Source of the DNA: Flavobacterium omnivorum
GTDB taxonomy: Bacteria; Bacteroidota; Bacteroidia; Flavobacteriales; Flavobacteriaceae
Length of the DNA stretch: 64,000 bases
Assembly: GCF_900099915.1 (NCBI RefSeq)
Contig: NZ_FNDB01000004.1
Coordinates: 1-64,000, forward strand
Direction of reading: 5' to 3'
Shown: one piece after another, positions 34,584 through 45,900 of the stretch
How positions within the stretch are numbered: position 1 is the first letter of the stretch
How the letters are laid out: each line of letters starts with the position of its first letter
The notes under the pieces: model-generated
What the model saw: only the letters and a program-made list of their open reading frames with translations
Told to the model about the DNA's origin: nothing
Database searches by the model: none
Translations under genes and position numbers: made by a program

Positions 34584-37500
34584 ATTATTTGATTTATATT
34601 AAATTCATTAGTATTTATTTCTTGGTAACCAGCCTTTTTAAAAATTTTTCTGTCTTCATCGGAAAGTGGTTGTATTACTATTTTTATATTTTCAAAGCCG
34701 AGCATTGCTTCGGCATAAATGCCTTCATATTCTATATAAAATCCGCCTTCTTCATTAAATGGAATATTGTTGTCTATCAATTGTATCACAATTTGATGCA
34801 ATTCCTTTTCGTGGTATTTTAGACAATTGTATTTATCTATTGTTTCATCCGTATTAGTTGGTAAAATAGTAGTATCAATAGTTTCATTTACCAATACGCA
34901 ATCCTCTTGAATTAAATTGTAAAGTTGCCAAAACAGCTCCCAATTTTGTTTTTCAAGATTTTCTTGCAATTCGGTTACGCTACAGGCTGCTTTTATTGAT
35001 AAATCATTTAATCGAATACCAAAAACTAGACTTGCAAAATCATATTTTAACTGGTTGTCAGGAAGGTTATAAAAATTCCCTTGGTTTTTATTTGTAGCCT
35101 GTACTGTTGGGTTAATAACAATCGAAGGCTTATTTAAAACTTCAATTAATTCGATAGCTTCCATAGATGGAATTGCAAATTTGGTTTGTTGTATTGCTAA
35201 TGCTAACCCTATTTTTTGTTTTGGAAATTGCTCTTGCAGTGGATTAGACAACAGCCAGCATAATCGATCCATTGCGTTTTTTGTTTGCATAAAATCACTA
35301 TTGTAATTATTCCAATAAGGTATTTTTTTGAAAAACTCAATCGTTGTTTTGTATTTGATGCTATCCACTGCTAAGGCATCTTTTTTAAATTGTTTTGAAA
35401 CCTGATCGCTTTCTTTTTCAATAGCATCGAATTTTTCAATATCTGACCACGAAAGTGACCAGGTAATTTTATCACCCGATTCTACTATTGCATTTCGTTT
35501 TTGCAAATCATTATAAAAACGGCAATTTTCTTTAGTAGCGTGGTAGGTATATCCATCGAGATATACTGCAATATTCTTTACGCTTGTAATTTTGTCATCG
35601 CTTAAGGTAACGCCTTCTTTCTCAGCGCTTGTTAATGAAATGTAAAAGTCTGAACGTGTTTTGTATTTCACGTTTTCCGCAGGTCCTAGTTCCAATTGGG
35701 GTCTTATTACATAGTAAAAAGTATAATCCCCGTTAACTGTTTTTAATTTATAATTAATGATAGCATCTTCTACATAACTTTCGAAAATGAATCCTTGTTC
35801 TGCGTTTTTAGCACAATAATTCCGTAGGCTCCTGATAAAGCGATCTTCCAGTTCACTTTCTTCAATTTGACCGTTACCTGACAATGAACCTAAACCTGAG
35901 GAATAGGGTTCCCATCCACTTGAATTATCTACAATTTTTTTGAATAAAATTTCTGCTTTATTTCTGCTTAAATCTTCTTGAATGTATTGATTGGAGTAGG
36001 TATAAATGCAACGATAACAACCATCTTTTCCGTTGTGCTGGCAATTACATTCTTTGATTGCTTCATAAGCTTTTTTAATTACTTCGGTAAATTCAGATGG
36101 ATTGAAAAGTTTTTCTAAATATCCTGTACCGCCCGGAATGTTATCGAGTATTACCAAGTATTTATCAAATCGGCTGTTTTGCTTATTGAATTCGGAATAG
36201 TTTACAATATTGAGGTGTTGCGGATTTCCTTTGTAATATTTTTTTAATCCCAGTTCTAAACCCGCTTTAAACATATTTACTTGGGCTTCGCTTTCCAAAT
36301 CTTGAACAGGTAACAATACTTTGAGCGCTTCTGTTTTTATTTCTCGAAATAAGAAAACTTCTTCAAAAACGGCATCGGTTTTACCCTGGTAATCATAGTC
36401 TTTATTTTTGCAATAGCCGTAATGGAATTTGAAATTATTATTCTCTTTATTTTTTGCTTTGTGTGGTGTTGAGCTGCTTTTTCCACAATGTTTGCAGGTT
36501 ACAAAGCCGTGATTTGGAATGTCTTCTAAATTATTGATAGTAATTTTATTTGCATCCGTAACTGATGATAATCCTAAATTAACTTCTGTTATATCTACAT
36601 TTTTCACATATTCTATACCGAATGGAATATTTTTCATCCCCCAAGCACCTTGAAAGGTATTGTAATCGAATTTTATATGTTTTGAAATTCTATATGTAAT
36701 TACATCTCTATCATCACTACTATCGTCTAATGTTGCATTTTCTCGGGTATTGATTGATTTTACGCCACTTATTTTCACAAAAGTGTGTTGATTTTTTGCT
36801 GAAGACCAAGAGTTGTCACCACATTTGGGACAATTCGTCTCCGTAGTGGTCGCATTATTTTCTATGTGGTCACAATTGGAACAAAAACGTTTTTTAATTA
36901 AAACATCAGCATCTTTCCAATCGAAAGTATTTAATCCTGAAATGGCTAATTTATAACCCTGTGAATAAAATACATTGTCAGGTGCTAATTCTCTTATAGC
37001 TACATTGGAAGACCTGATTATCTCAAATTGTTTGTTTGTTGGTAAACCAGTACTTGCTTTAGGTTTGTTAGCATTTACCCAAGCATTTAATGTAACTCCT
37101 GTTTCTGGAAAAGCATAGTTAGGCAATAAACCAACATTAGTTAAATGTTCTAATATTGCCCTTTTTTCTATTATTTTTCGTAATCCTGATAGTGCTTTTT
37201 TATCTCCTTCTAAATTTTTTCTCTCCTCATCAGTTTCAGGTAAATTGTTTTTCTTGATGATTTCATCAATCTCTTTTCTCTTCTTTTGAATGCTGATCAA
37301 TTCTTCTTTTACTTTTTTGAATACTCTTTTTATTCTTTCGTAAAACACATCTTCTGCTAAAAATAATTTCAGTTCTTCTAATACTCTGCTTTCGTTATTG
37401 AGGTCTGGTTTATAAAAATCGATAAATCGATTTACTAATATCAGTTCATTTGATTTGATGTATGAAATAATTCGGTTGACAATAAATTCGGCAGCGTTAA

Positions 37501-40500
37501 GATCAGTATTAGACAACCGTAATGCAATAATTTTTCCGGGGATGGTATTGTTTTTAGGGTCTGCTGTAGCCCAATTGTCCAAACAATAAGCCAAAAAGTG
37601 TCTGTATAAAATTTCTTTGGCTTCAAGATAACAACCGGGTGTCGCTATTTCACCTTCCATCATATCAGAGGGCTCTTCAAAATAAAAAAGATCGTGTGCT
37701 TTGCTTTGGGCAAATGTAGCTATCATAGCCGTTCCAGAAGAACGCCCAGCACGTCCCACTCTTTGCAGAAAATTAGATGTTAGAGGTGGTACGGAATTAT
37801 TGATAGCAGTATTCAATGTTCCAATATCAATACCCATCTCTAATGTTGAGGTGGCTACAATAGTATTTAAGGAGTTGAAATTAGGTCGTTCTTTGAAATC
37901 AATTTCTTTGTTCTCTCGGTCTTTTCGTTCTAAAATTCCTGTATGCTCGGCTGCATAAATTCTAGGAGACCGATTTCGATTGTAAACTAACTGATAATAA
38001 TTTGGTTTTTGCTTTGTATCCGGTTCATAAACACCATTTACACAGGTGTAATCTAAGCATCTGGTATTCCTAGTTGAAGTATCCGAAGCGGCTACATTTA
38101 AAAAGGAGCCACAGTTGTTGCATACGTGTTTTTTAACTTTGTTCTCTATTATGATGGCGTTGGCAAGAATAGCATAGTTATTATTGCCTTCTAATACCAC
38201 TTTATCCAAGATTTTCACTTCTTCCAAGCTTTCCAATAATCGGCTGTAGAATTCATTAATGATAGCTTGATGAGCTGATGCCATTGGGAAGGATTTTATA
38301 AAATAACTTCTGTACCAATTGTTTGTATTGGTAAAAGTAGTATCAATAATTTCTCCTGATTGTTTACTTGCACTTATTACTTTTGGAAATCTCGATCTAC
38401 TTCCAAACATTTTATTCAAGAAATGTCTGTTGTCTTTGTACCAGTTCAGATCAAATCTAGTTAATCTTCCCGTTCTGGATTTATTTAAATATTCGTGATT
38501 CACTCCACCACGAATTCTTATACGATGCAAAATTCCATTGATAAACGGCAGTAAGTCGGTTTCGGTTATGGAGATTAAATTGTTTTGGATTAACCAATCT
38601 TGGAGTATTGGAAAAATAGATTTGATTTTTTCTTCATCAAATTTTACTGCTGAAGCACCCGATTTTTCAAGAGTTCGTCCAATTAGGGCATTGTATCCGT
38701 ACTCGGAAACAATTTCCCAACGTATTCGTTCATCAAATTCTTTTTTGAATTCCTCTGTAAACTGGCTTCCAATTCGATAATCTTTATCCAATTCGATTTT
38801 GCCTTTGTAGTCCTCCGGAAAAAATCGATAATAATAAGCCAGTTCATTATTTTGTTTAGTTTCATCGGAATTCATTTTCCAATAGCCAATAAATTCCTTT
38901 TGAAGTTCTTCTAAAGTTACCGGTCTGTCCAGTTTATTTATCACTTTTTGAAGTGAGGAACGAAAAGTAAAACGATAGTTCCTTGCTTCCACGAAACCAG
39001 CTTGGTGTGCAGCATCTTGCACACTATTGGTAAACGCTAATATTTTACGGTACTTGTCCTCTCTTGGGTCAAGATCTGATGACAGTACTTGGCTTACAGT
39101 AATGGATGATAATGTGGCTATCTTAGTTCCAATAATGCTTAATGTATTTTCAGAATTGCACTCCGGACAAATGTGTTTTGCTCTTGTTTCGTTTAATTTT
39201 CTAACTGCTTGAATTTTGAAGGTATTGGTTCCTTCTTTTTCTTGCAGTTGTAATGTTTTTGTTCCAATATAATCGTTTATGATATTGGTTGGTTCGTATT
39301 CCTCAATGTGTTTGTGATTGGTTGTATTGATGAAATAGATGTTTTTATGGTTCTCAAAATAGTATTCGTACACTTTTTGAGGGTCGGTATCAAAATGATT
39401 TTTATTATCATCCTTAATTCCTAACCATCCACTGGAGCCACAATCCCTACAGAAGTAAGCGGGTAATGCTCTTGGGTCATTCTCGCCAGCTACTTTATCT
39501 TTCCAAGTAAATTTAGGTGTTTCACTCATTTCTCTCAACACACCGCTTAGTTCTCGTATCCAAATTTGTATTTGAATAAACAAGAGGGGAAACTTTTCTT
39601 TTCCTGTTTTGGCTGCACTTATTAAAGCCACAATTGAATTCACCACTTCTTCGCGAGGGTTTAACTCATTTGCTTCATCCCATTCAGCAAGGGTTTTGAA
39701 TTCTGAATTTCTATCGGAGAGTTCGTATAATAATTGATGTAAAGATTTAATGTTCGTACTGGTAAGTGCTATTAAATCTTTAACAATTTTGAGTTTCTTC
39801 AATTCATTTCCTAATGCAACAGTATCAATAGTTTCGGGGATTTGCCATAGTCTTTTTTGACGATTGATGTAGTTTTCGTAGGTTTCATTTTCCTGTAATC
39901 TACTTTCCAAAAGCCCAATTTGTCTTGGTATAAATCGTTCCAGATTTTCTTCATCTCCTTCAAAAAAATCGTCGACCGTAAGTCTGTTTTCGGTAATAAT
40001 TGCCTCTTCTTTGAACTCTTCTCCAAAAACTTTCTCGGCATATTCACAAAGTAATTTTTTCGATTCCTCACCAGAACCAATTGTTGCCGATGTCCCAATG
40101 GCACATATTTGTCCTTTGGGAATGTCTAATTTTAGTTTTAAACGTCTTATTAAATTGGCCACATCTGTTCCTTGTGCACCATCGTAAGTATGTAATTCAT
40201 CCAATACCAAGAATTGCAATAGGGAAGGGTCTTCCAAATTATAGCTCCAAAGGTTATGAAATTTTGCACGCATCAAAGCATAATCCAACATTTTGAAGTT
40301 GGTTAACAAAATGTCCGGTGGACTATCCAAGATACTATCTCTATTTTCGATGATATGGTTTTCGCCCATATCTGTAGGGTATTTGGCTTTGTCTTTTCCT
40401 TCTCCAATAAATAAACCTGCGGTTATTTTTCCTTTTAATAATGGCTCATTCCAAATGGCTTCTGCCAAACGTTTTGCCTGATCCGTTGCCAAGGCATTCA

Positions 40501-40906
40501 TTGGATATAATATAACCACTTTTATTCCGGGACGGTGGTTGTTTATATGGCAAAAGTCAAGAATAGGATATAAAAAACATTCCGTCTTACCCGATGAGGT
40601 TCCCGTGGTTATTAATGTAGATTTTGGGATGTTGTTGTTTGTTGTATTCAGCCTTTTAAACGATTTGTATTGATGATCGTAAGGCGGAAAACTAGGTTTT
40701 ATTTCCAATGGCATTATATCCTCACTATTAGCCGTTACAAAAGGTAATTTTATGGACACATAAGGGCCTTTGAAAATCCCTTCTTCTTCCTGTGTAATGA
40801 AATCATAAAATGCTTTGTGTACCACTTTGTCCTTAAAGCTAAAAGTAGCTTTAAGGTATTCCAGTATAGAATGTTTTACTTCGTAAGCTTGTTGTAGTGG
40901 TAACAT
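34580..40906 (-). CDS. Giant SF2 helicase with DUF1998 and nuclease-like C-terminus (DrmA/DrmB- or DruE-like)
   Basis: 2108 aa. SF2 motor in the N-terminal half: Q-motif region, Walker A TGTSSGKTE (101-109), DELH box (LVLDELHTYDGAQG) and helicase motif VI region (TSTLEMGIDIG, then QRVGRAGRSSG). Several CxxC zinc elements follow (CRDCGSSG, CPECNS, CNNCGS, CPKCGD, CKHCGK). The DUF1998 block lies near 1570-1670 (ILDNIPGGTGYLEKLF, then GCYRCIYTYSNQ). A segment near 1790 (VYLDGYTYHATKENCRFYND, then WSLSWSDI) resembles a restriction-type nuclease domain. Length and DUF1998 match Druantia DruE; the operon context fits a fused DISARM DrmA+DrmB. It starts 6 nt after abiEii and overlaps the UvrD-like gene. 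Defence role inferred. Confidence 0.85.
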   Translation of the reverse strand: MLPLQQAYEVKHSILEYLKATFSFKDKVVHKAFYDFITQEEEGIFKGPYVSIKLPFVTANSEDIMPLEIKPSFPPYDHQYKSFKRLNTTNNNIPKSTLITTGTSSGKTECFLYPILDFCHINNHRPGIKVVILYPMNALATDQAKRLAEAIWNEPLLKGKITAGLFIGEGKDKAKYPTDMGENHIIENRDSILDSPPDILLTNFKMLDYALMRAKFHNLWSYNLEDPSLLQFLVLDELHTYDGAQGTDVANLIRRLKLKLDIPKGQICAIGTSATIGSGEESKKLLCEYAEKVFGEEFKEEAIITENRLTVDDFFEGDEENLERFIPRQIGLLESRLQENETYENYINRQKRLWQIPETIDTVALGNELKKLKIVKDLIALTSTNIKSLHQLLYELSDRNSEFKTLAEWDEANELNPREEVVNSIVALISAAKTGKEKFPLLFIQIQIWIRELSGVLREMSETPKFTWKDKVAGENDPRALPAYFCRDCGSSGWLGIKDDNKNHFDTDPQKVYEYYFENHKNIYFINTTNHKHIEEYEPTNIINDYIGTKTLQLQEKEGTNTFKIQAVRKLNETRAKHICPECNSENTLSIIGTKIATLSSITVSQVLSSDLDPREDKYRKILAFTNSVQDAAHQAGFVEARNYRFTFRSSLQKVINKLDRPVTLEELQKEFIGYWKMNSDETKQNNELAYYYRFFPEDYKGKIELDKDYRIGSQFTEEFKKEFDERIRWEIVSEYGYNALIGRTLEKSGASAVKFDEEKIKSIFPILQDWLIQNNLISITETDLLPFINGILHRIRIRGGVNHEYLNKSRTGRLTRFDLNWYKDNRHFLNKMFGSRSRFPKVISASKQSGEIIDTTFTNTNNWYRSYFIKSFPMASAHQAIINEFYSRLLESLEEVKILDKVVLEGNNNYAILANAIIIENKVKKHVCNNCGSFLNVAASDTSTRNTRCLDYTCVNGVYEPDTKQKPNYYQLVYNRNRSPRIYAAEHTGILERKDRENKEIDFKERPNFNSLNTIVATSTLEMGIDIGTLNTAINNSVPPLTSNFLQRVGRAGRSSGTAMIATFAQSKAHDLFYFEEPSDMMEGEIATPGCYLEAKEILYRHFLAYCLDNWATADPKNNTIPGKIIALRLSNTDLNAAEFIVNRIISYIKSNELILVNRFIDFYKPDLNNESRVLEELKLFLAEDVFYERIKRVFKKVKEELISIQKKRKEIDEIIKKNNLPETDEERKNLEGDKKALSGLRKIIEKRAILEHLTNVGLLPNYAFPETGVTLNAWVNANKPKASTGLPTNKQFEIIRSSNVAIRELAPDNVFYSQGYKLAISGLNTFDWKDADVLIKKRFCSNCDHIENNATTTETNCPKCGDNSWSSAKNQHTFVKISGVKSINTRENATLDDSSDDRDVITYRISKHIKFDYNTFQGAWGMKNIPFGIEYVKNVDITEVNLGLSSVTDANKITINNLEDIPNHGFVTCKHCGKSSSTPHKAKNKENNNFKFHYGYCKNKDYDYQGKTDAVFEEVFLFREIKTEALKVLLPVQDLESEAQVNMFKAGLELGLKKYYKGNPQHLNIVNYSEFNKQNSRFDKYLVILDNIPGGTGYLEKLFNPSEFTEVIKKAYEAIKECNCQHNGKDGCYRCIYTYSNQYIQEDLSRNKAEILFKKIVDNSSGWEPYSSGLGSLSGNGQIEESELEDRFIRSLRNYCAKNAEQGFIFESYVEDAIINYKLKTVNGDYTFYYVIRPQLELGPAENVKYKTRSDFYISLTSAEKEGVTLSDDKITSVKNIAVYLDGYTYHATKENCRFYNDLQKRNAIVESGDKITWSLSWSDIEKFDAIEKESDQVSKQFKKDALAVDSIKYKTTIEFFKKIPYWNNYNSDFMQTKNAMDRLCWLLSNPLQEQFPKQKIGLALAIQQTKFAIPSMEAIELIEVLNKPSIVINPTVQATNKNQGNFYNLPDNQLKYDFASLVFGIRLNDLSIKAACSVTELQENLEKQNWELFWQLYNLIQEDCVLVNETIDTTILPTNTDETIDKYNCLKYHEKELHQIVIQLIDNNIPFNEEGGFYIEYEGIYAEAMLGFENIKIVIQPLSDEDRKIFKKAGYQEINTNEFNINQII

Positions 40907-40912
40907 AAGGGA

Positions 40913-41908
40913 TTATTTTTTGGCATTTATTTTTTGTTGAATCTCTGTAATTCTTTCCATCAGGTTTTCGAATGAAAGCGAGTTGCCGTAAATCATATTC
41001 TGCTGCATTATTTCGTAATCTTTTTGCCATTCCTTTAGGATACTTGCTGGTGGAATAATGCTGATTTTTGAGGGAGTATGATTGGCATAATTAATGCCTC
41101 TAATGGGAGTAACGGTACTTCTATGATCCACAATTCCTTGATACAAAACATTATCTGTAATTGCTATTTGAAAATAAGGAGTATTCATTAATTTTTCTAG
41201 GTCATACAAATGTCGGCTCAATCGATCAGTACGAATTTTATCTGGCTTTTTTTGAAATTCTTCGTGTAAAAGAAATACTTTTTCCAGAAAGGTACGTTCC
41301 GGATTTACGGTTGCTACCGTAATGGGTTTGTCTGCAAAGGATTGGTCGGGATAGTGTTCTCCTACCAATGAAGAGAATACTCTGGGTGAACAGGGCTCTC
41401 GTAAGGAGCGACTACCGATTTCGACTAAAATTCGTGGTTTTAGGTACTCTGATGTTGGACTTACTTCTGGATAGTAGATTTCAATAATTAACGGGTCTTG
41501 GTCAGTATCTTTAACGGCAGCCAATTGTATTTTTAAATCGGTGAAACCTGCTTTTTCAAATTGCTCTTTTAGTTGGGAGAAGAAAATAGTGGAGATGAAT
41601 TGGAAGGACGCTTTACGCAATTTACTGACTTGGGATTTGCTCATTTCGGTATCAAAACCTAAATATCTTCTGTCCAGTGCCAAGTCGATATCTTCGGAGA
41701 AACGTTCAATAACATTCCAAGCTTTGCTTAATGAAGTGCCCCCTTTAAAAACAATTTGCGGTGCGCAATCCATTGCAAAAATTAATCCTAATGTTTGTGT
41801 TACCCACCAATCCTTTTCAATGGCTTGAATGGGAAGTCCTGTTTTGGTTCTGATTTGTTCAAAAATTACTGTTTTCTCTTCTTTATCGAGTTGTAAAAAT
41901 GTTTTCAT
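40913..41908 (-). CDS. abiEii: AbiEii-family nucleotidyltransferase toxin
   Basis: 331 aa. The nucleotidyltransferase motif is clear: FKGGTSLSKAWNVIERFSED with GGTS at 56-59 and Asp73/Asp75 in EDIDLAL. In characterised type IV AbiE systems the toxin transfers nucleotides to target RNA and stops growth; AbiEi counteracts it. The cognate antitoxin gene lies 84 nt upstream. Unusually, the giant DUF1998 helicase begins only 6 nt downstream, so the toxin-antitoxin pair is built into a helicase/methyltransferase defence operon. Confidence 0.92.
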   Translation of the reverse strand: MKTFLQLDKEEKTVIFEQIRTKTGLPIQAIEKDWWVTQTLGLIFAMDCAPQIVFKGGTSLSKAWNVIERFSEDIDLALDRRYLGFDTEMSKSQVSKLRKASFQFISTIFFSQLKEQFEKAGFTDLKIQLAAVKDTDQDPLIIEIYYPEVSPTSEYLKPRILVEIGSRSLREPCSPRVFSSLVGEHYPDQSFADKPITVATVNPERTFLEKVFLLHEEFQKKPDKIRTDRLSRHLYDLEKLMNTPYFQIAITDNVLYQGIVDHRSTVTPIRGINYANHTPSKISIIPPASILKEWQKDYEIMQQNMIYGNSLSFENLMERITEIQQKINAKK

Positions 41909-41992
41909 CCGATTATACTATTTGCTTTTTATTGGAAGATGGAACACCTATAATCATATCCCTGTGTATCAATGATAATTTTCGTGGGCGTT

Positions 41993-42607
41993 TCATTCGG
42001 TTGGTATTGCTTTTTTCAGAATAGTTGCAATCCAGGCTGGTGCTAGTTTGCTATCGTGAAGGATGTTTTCTGGTTTTTCTTTTTTTAATTGTTCCAAGAT
42101 AATCGTTTCGCTTTTTTCCTCTAGTTTGTCTTTTCCTATGGTTTTTAAGGCCTGAATTACCAAACCACTAATTTCTCCTTTGGCAATCAGATTTTTGGGT
42201 ATTGTTTTTTTTAAGTTAATGGTTTGTTTTCCAATATGTATTGTTCTTGGAGCACCATCCGTAAGATAGACCAATCTCATAGGTACTTGTGTGCTCAATC
42301 CCAATAAATGTTGTGCTTGTATGCCTGTAGGTACTATTCGGAATCGGTCTTTTTTGGCAATGGCAGCCATTACTTCTTCGGCACCGGGTATTATTTTACC
42401 CACGAGTTCGCTTTCTTTTGGGATTACATAAATACCTTGTGCCACTCGTACTATTTTTTCGTTTTCTTTTAGGCGTTGTAACGCCTTACGAATAGCGGTT
42501 TTTTCGGCTAATTTGCTAAATTGTTCAATAAAATACAAAGTGCCCGGCTTGGTTCTTTTCATTTTATTGAATACTTTTTGTTCTATATTTTGTGGTTCTT
42601 TTTTCAT
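41993..42607 (-). CDS. AbiEi-type antitoxin (DUF6088)
   Basis: 204 aa. The N-terminal winged helix-turn-helix (about 1-75: TLYFIEQFSKLAEKTAIRKA, then RVAQGIYVIPKES) fits AbiEi_4/DUF6088 antitoxins. The C-terminal domain (PTGIQAQHLLGLSTQVPMRL, YLTDGAPRTIHIGKQ) is the toxin-neutralising part. AbiEi proteins repress their own promoter by binding inverted repeats. Two inverted repeats with a shared GTC[A/G]CA half-site lie 98-227 nt upstream of the start (42705-42834), as expected for operators. Confidence 0.88.
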   Translation of the reverse strand: MKKEPQNIEQKVFNKMKRTKPGTLYFIEQFSKLAEKTAIRKALQRLKENEKIVRVAQGIYVIPKESELVGKIIPGAEEVMAAIAKKDRFRIVPTGIQAQHLLGLSTQVPMRLVYLTDGAPRTIHIGKQTINLKKTIPKNLIAKGEISGLVIQALKTIGKDKLEEKSETIILEQLKKEKPENILHDSKLAPAWIATILKKAIPTE

Positions 42608-42704
42608 ATGCTGATATTTATTGTTTTTTATCGGTCATATGTAATTCACATATCATCATTCGTGTTTATGACTAATTTATCGGTTATGCTCATTTCATGA
42701 TCTT

Positions 42705-42731
42705 GTCACAAATATAGTAAATATTTGTGAC
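42705..42731 (-). promoter_or_regulatory. Putative AbiEi operator 1
   Basis: GTCACAAATAT - AGTAA - ATATTTGTGAC: 11-bp perfect arms, centred about 110 nt upstream of the antitoxin start. Shares its half-site with operator 2. Confidence 0.6.
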
Positions 42732-42803
42732 GAAATATTTTTTAGGCATAAACAATTACAAACGGAACAATCTCTTATTTTATATAGCTTTACTCTAAAT
42801 TAA

Positions 42804-42834
42804 TTGTCGCACATTTAGGCAATATTTGCGACAA
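42804..42834 (-). promoter_or_regulatory. Putative AbiEi operator 2
   Basis: TTGTCGCA (42804-42811) pairs perfectly with TGCGACAA (42827-42834), with imperfect AT-rich inner arms. The same architecture as operator 1, with centres about 101 nt apart. Confidence 0.6.
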
Positions 42835-42899
42835 AAATTAAAACGTTTTTTGAAATTACTGTTTTTGTTAGAAAGCAATTTTAGACACAAATACTATCC

Positions 42900-42960
42900 T
42901 AATTTATCCTCACCCCCAGCCCCTCTCCAAAGGAGAGGGGCTGGGGGTGAGGATAAATTA
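42900..42960. repeat. 61-nt perfect palindrome (REP-like element or terminator)
   Basis: 29-bp arms, perfectly complementary, around an AAA loop; the GC-rich inner part reads CCTCACCCCCAGCCCCTCTC. It lies 34 nt after the methyltransferase stop. The inner word recurs in diverged form at 57181-57230. It probably acts as a strong terminator and looks like a dispersed palindromic repeat. Confidence 0.8.
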
Positions 42961-42994
42961 TATTTCGTTTGGTTGTAGTAAAACCTTTCGAACT

Positions 42995-45900
42995 TTACGC
43001 TTCAAAAACCTCTTCAAAATGCTCCCAAGCCAGTTTATAATCTTCCACCCTATCACACTTATCAAATGGCGCGAAATACGTCATTTTTTGACCTCTGTAC
43101 AGTTCGCTTTTTTCAATGGTGTGTTCGTAAGTTTCTCCAGATTTTAGGTTTTTGATGGTGTCCCAAACTGGGCGGTCTAGACCAACACCAGTTAATCCTT
43201 TGCTGCACGTAAACACAATATTTCCTTTGGTATCGTACCAAGTGTCGTCTTCGTTTTGTTGCAGTACCGGGAATTGCACGTTGTAAATTAAGGTTAACTC
43301 CTCCAGGGTCAAGCCCAATGCCGTAGCGGTAATCACATCTATCTCGACCAAGGCTTGGCGACGCTCAAACCAGTTGCGCAACGGCGTACTCCATTGCCAT
43401 TCTTGGGTTAAGGTTGCAAACGGTTTTAACCGAGTATCGTTTTTGCTCCAGTGGTCTTGAGTAAAACTGTCCTGCCAGTTGTCCTGCCATAAGGGCGCAT
43501 AGTACTTGTTCAAGCAATTGAGTTGCAAGGTGCGATTGAACAATTGCGATTTGTATTTATCTTCGATACCGAGTGGAAACGAAGAAATTCTACCGTCATA
43601 TAAATTGGATGCTCCAACAGTTTTAATAAAAAAGTCAAGCGTTATTGAAGAAGTTAAACCAATAAGTTCTACAAGTTTTTCGGTGTCTTTTAATATGATT
43701 GAAATAACACCGCTGGTGTGGCTTGATTTTGGGGGTAATATGGCACTAGTTAATGTACGTTCTCCAGTCTGGCTTAACATTTTTCGAAAGCCTACTTTGT
43801 AATATTCTATCCAATTATCGTAAATATCATTTCCAACTTCATCTTTCTTTCCTGTATTAAAACCCTTTATTAATTTTGGAAAAAGATTAGTATTTAGATC
43901 CGGGACATAATTAGTTCGGGCAATAAAATCTTCTGAAATTAAATTTCCAGTTATTGTGTCAAAATGATCTTTTTGAGTGCAAATTTCTCTTGGTGTTTTG
44001 TATAATGGGTTTGAAACATAAATATGGGGACCACTAAAAACCATTTCATTACTTTCAATAGTTGGAAATTGAGTTTCACGTCTAATGGTTCCCTCATTCA
44101 CATCATTTGTTTCGTGCCAACCTTCCGTTATTTTTGATGGAAAATCTTGAATTGAAGACTTAAATGAACTTAATTTTTCCAAAACATTAATTATTGATGC
44201 AGAGTGAATGGAAACTAATTTAGCCGTTTCTCCATCATCTGTATTCTCAAAAGTTTTAGATAAAATTTTTAATCTATCAGATGAGAATTTAACAATTCTA
44301 TCTTTATGGGGTTTAATATTCCATTCATAATTTTGTGTAGCTTCGTCTTTGATTTTCAAACCACCAGTAAGACCGCTTCCATTATGGATAAAAGAGGTTT
44401 CAATTGTTGATGGATGATATAAATTATTCATTGAAAAGAAATCAATTTCTGTGTTTTTTCCGCTGTAAATATTGAGACTATAAGTTGTCCAATGTAATAT
44501 TTCTTGAAATAATTTTAATGTATTTACAAATTGAAAATGATACTTCAATCTTGGATAGATTTCTTTACGCAAAGGTTGTCCGTTAGGGTCGTCGTAAACA
44601 CTCTCAGGATGGATTAAACCCATATACCCTTGTTTGCCTAACATATTAAACCCATTTTCTAAAATACATTTGTACAAATTGGTTTGTTGTCCTTTCAATA
44701 AAGGATAGTTTTGGTAGGCATTCATAAAAACACTGGCACATTCGGTACCTATATTTTCATTTAAATAGGCTTCTTTTTGGGTTTCTATGCTAAAATATTC
44801 GCTTTGCATTGTGCGTATTTGCGGTGCGGTTACAGAGCGAATATCCACTTCAGGAAATTTCTCGGAGATAATGCCTTTTTCTTCAAAGGTAATTTTCAAC
44901 CACGGTGGGTTTCCGGCAATCAAATCAAAACCTCCACGTTCCCAAAACACTTCCAGAAACTCCAGTTGCGGGTGAAAGAAAAAGTATTGTTTGGCGAGTT
45001 GGCTTACCAAAACTAGTCGTTGGTTTTTGTCAAACAAATCCTGTTGTTGGGTGCTGTCAACCACCACATCGGTAAAAGCTTGATTTTCTACAGCGGAGGT
45101 TCCAGGTTCTAACACCATACTCATTTGCACACCAGTTTCAAACATAGATTGTTGTCCTCGGCGGTCTTCGATACCCTCAATGGCTTTGTTTACATCAAGC
45201 TTCAGGATTTCTTCAATGTCTTGCCAGTATTGTCTGCGGTTGGGTATTGCAGCTGCTTCCCGCACATCCCAAAACCATAAACTGCACCAATAATCCATCA
45301 CCATTTTTAGTTTGAAATAGGGTGCGTTGTGGCGGTTGCGTTGATCAGCAAGGCGTTCTTTTTCGTCATAACTGCGCATTTCGGCCGTAATTTGTTTTAC
45401 GGGCACGCCAAAAATATGTTGTTTGGTAGCAGTTGCTTGGTTTATGGAGCGTTGAAATTTGTAATACTCCCTGAGCAGTTCGTCTATTTTGGTGCTAATG
45501 GTTCTTAGTTTTTCTACTTCGGTTTTGGAGAGTGGCTTGCACCATTCTTTTTTCCAGTTGGTAACTGCTTTGTTTTCGTTTTCAAAGGCCGCTTTCAGCA
45601 TTTTAATCCCTGCAGAGGCCAACATATTTTTATCAGGCAACAAGAAATGATAGATTTCGTCCTGCTTGCGGTTGTGTTTTATTTTGTCGTAATCAGTAGA
45701 AGGTTTGAATTCCAATAGACGAGGAGCTTTGTCCCACCATTCTTTTTTGGATTGTTTTGTAGCTACAGTACCATTTTTGTCTAAATCTACCATTAAATCT
45801 TTAGCATCATAGACTTTCAACCAAGCACCCACCACGGCATTACCTACCGCCAAACGGTTGCTAAAGAAAGGCGTTTCCATATCTTTATGAATCACGTTGA

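Larger units (their letters stand above)
42608..42994. other. Spacer between methyltransferase and abiE genes
   Basis: 387 nt without a gene. It holds two operator-like inverted repeats (42705-42731, 42804-42834) and a large perfect palindrome (42900-42960). Confidence 0.8.
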
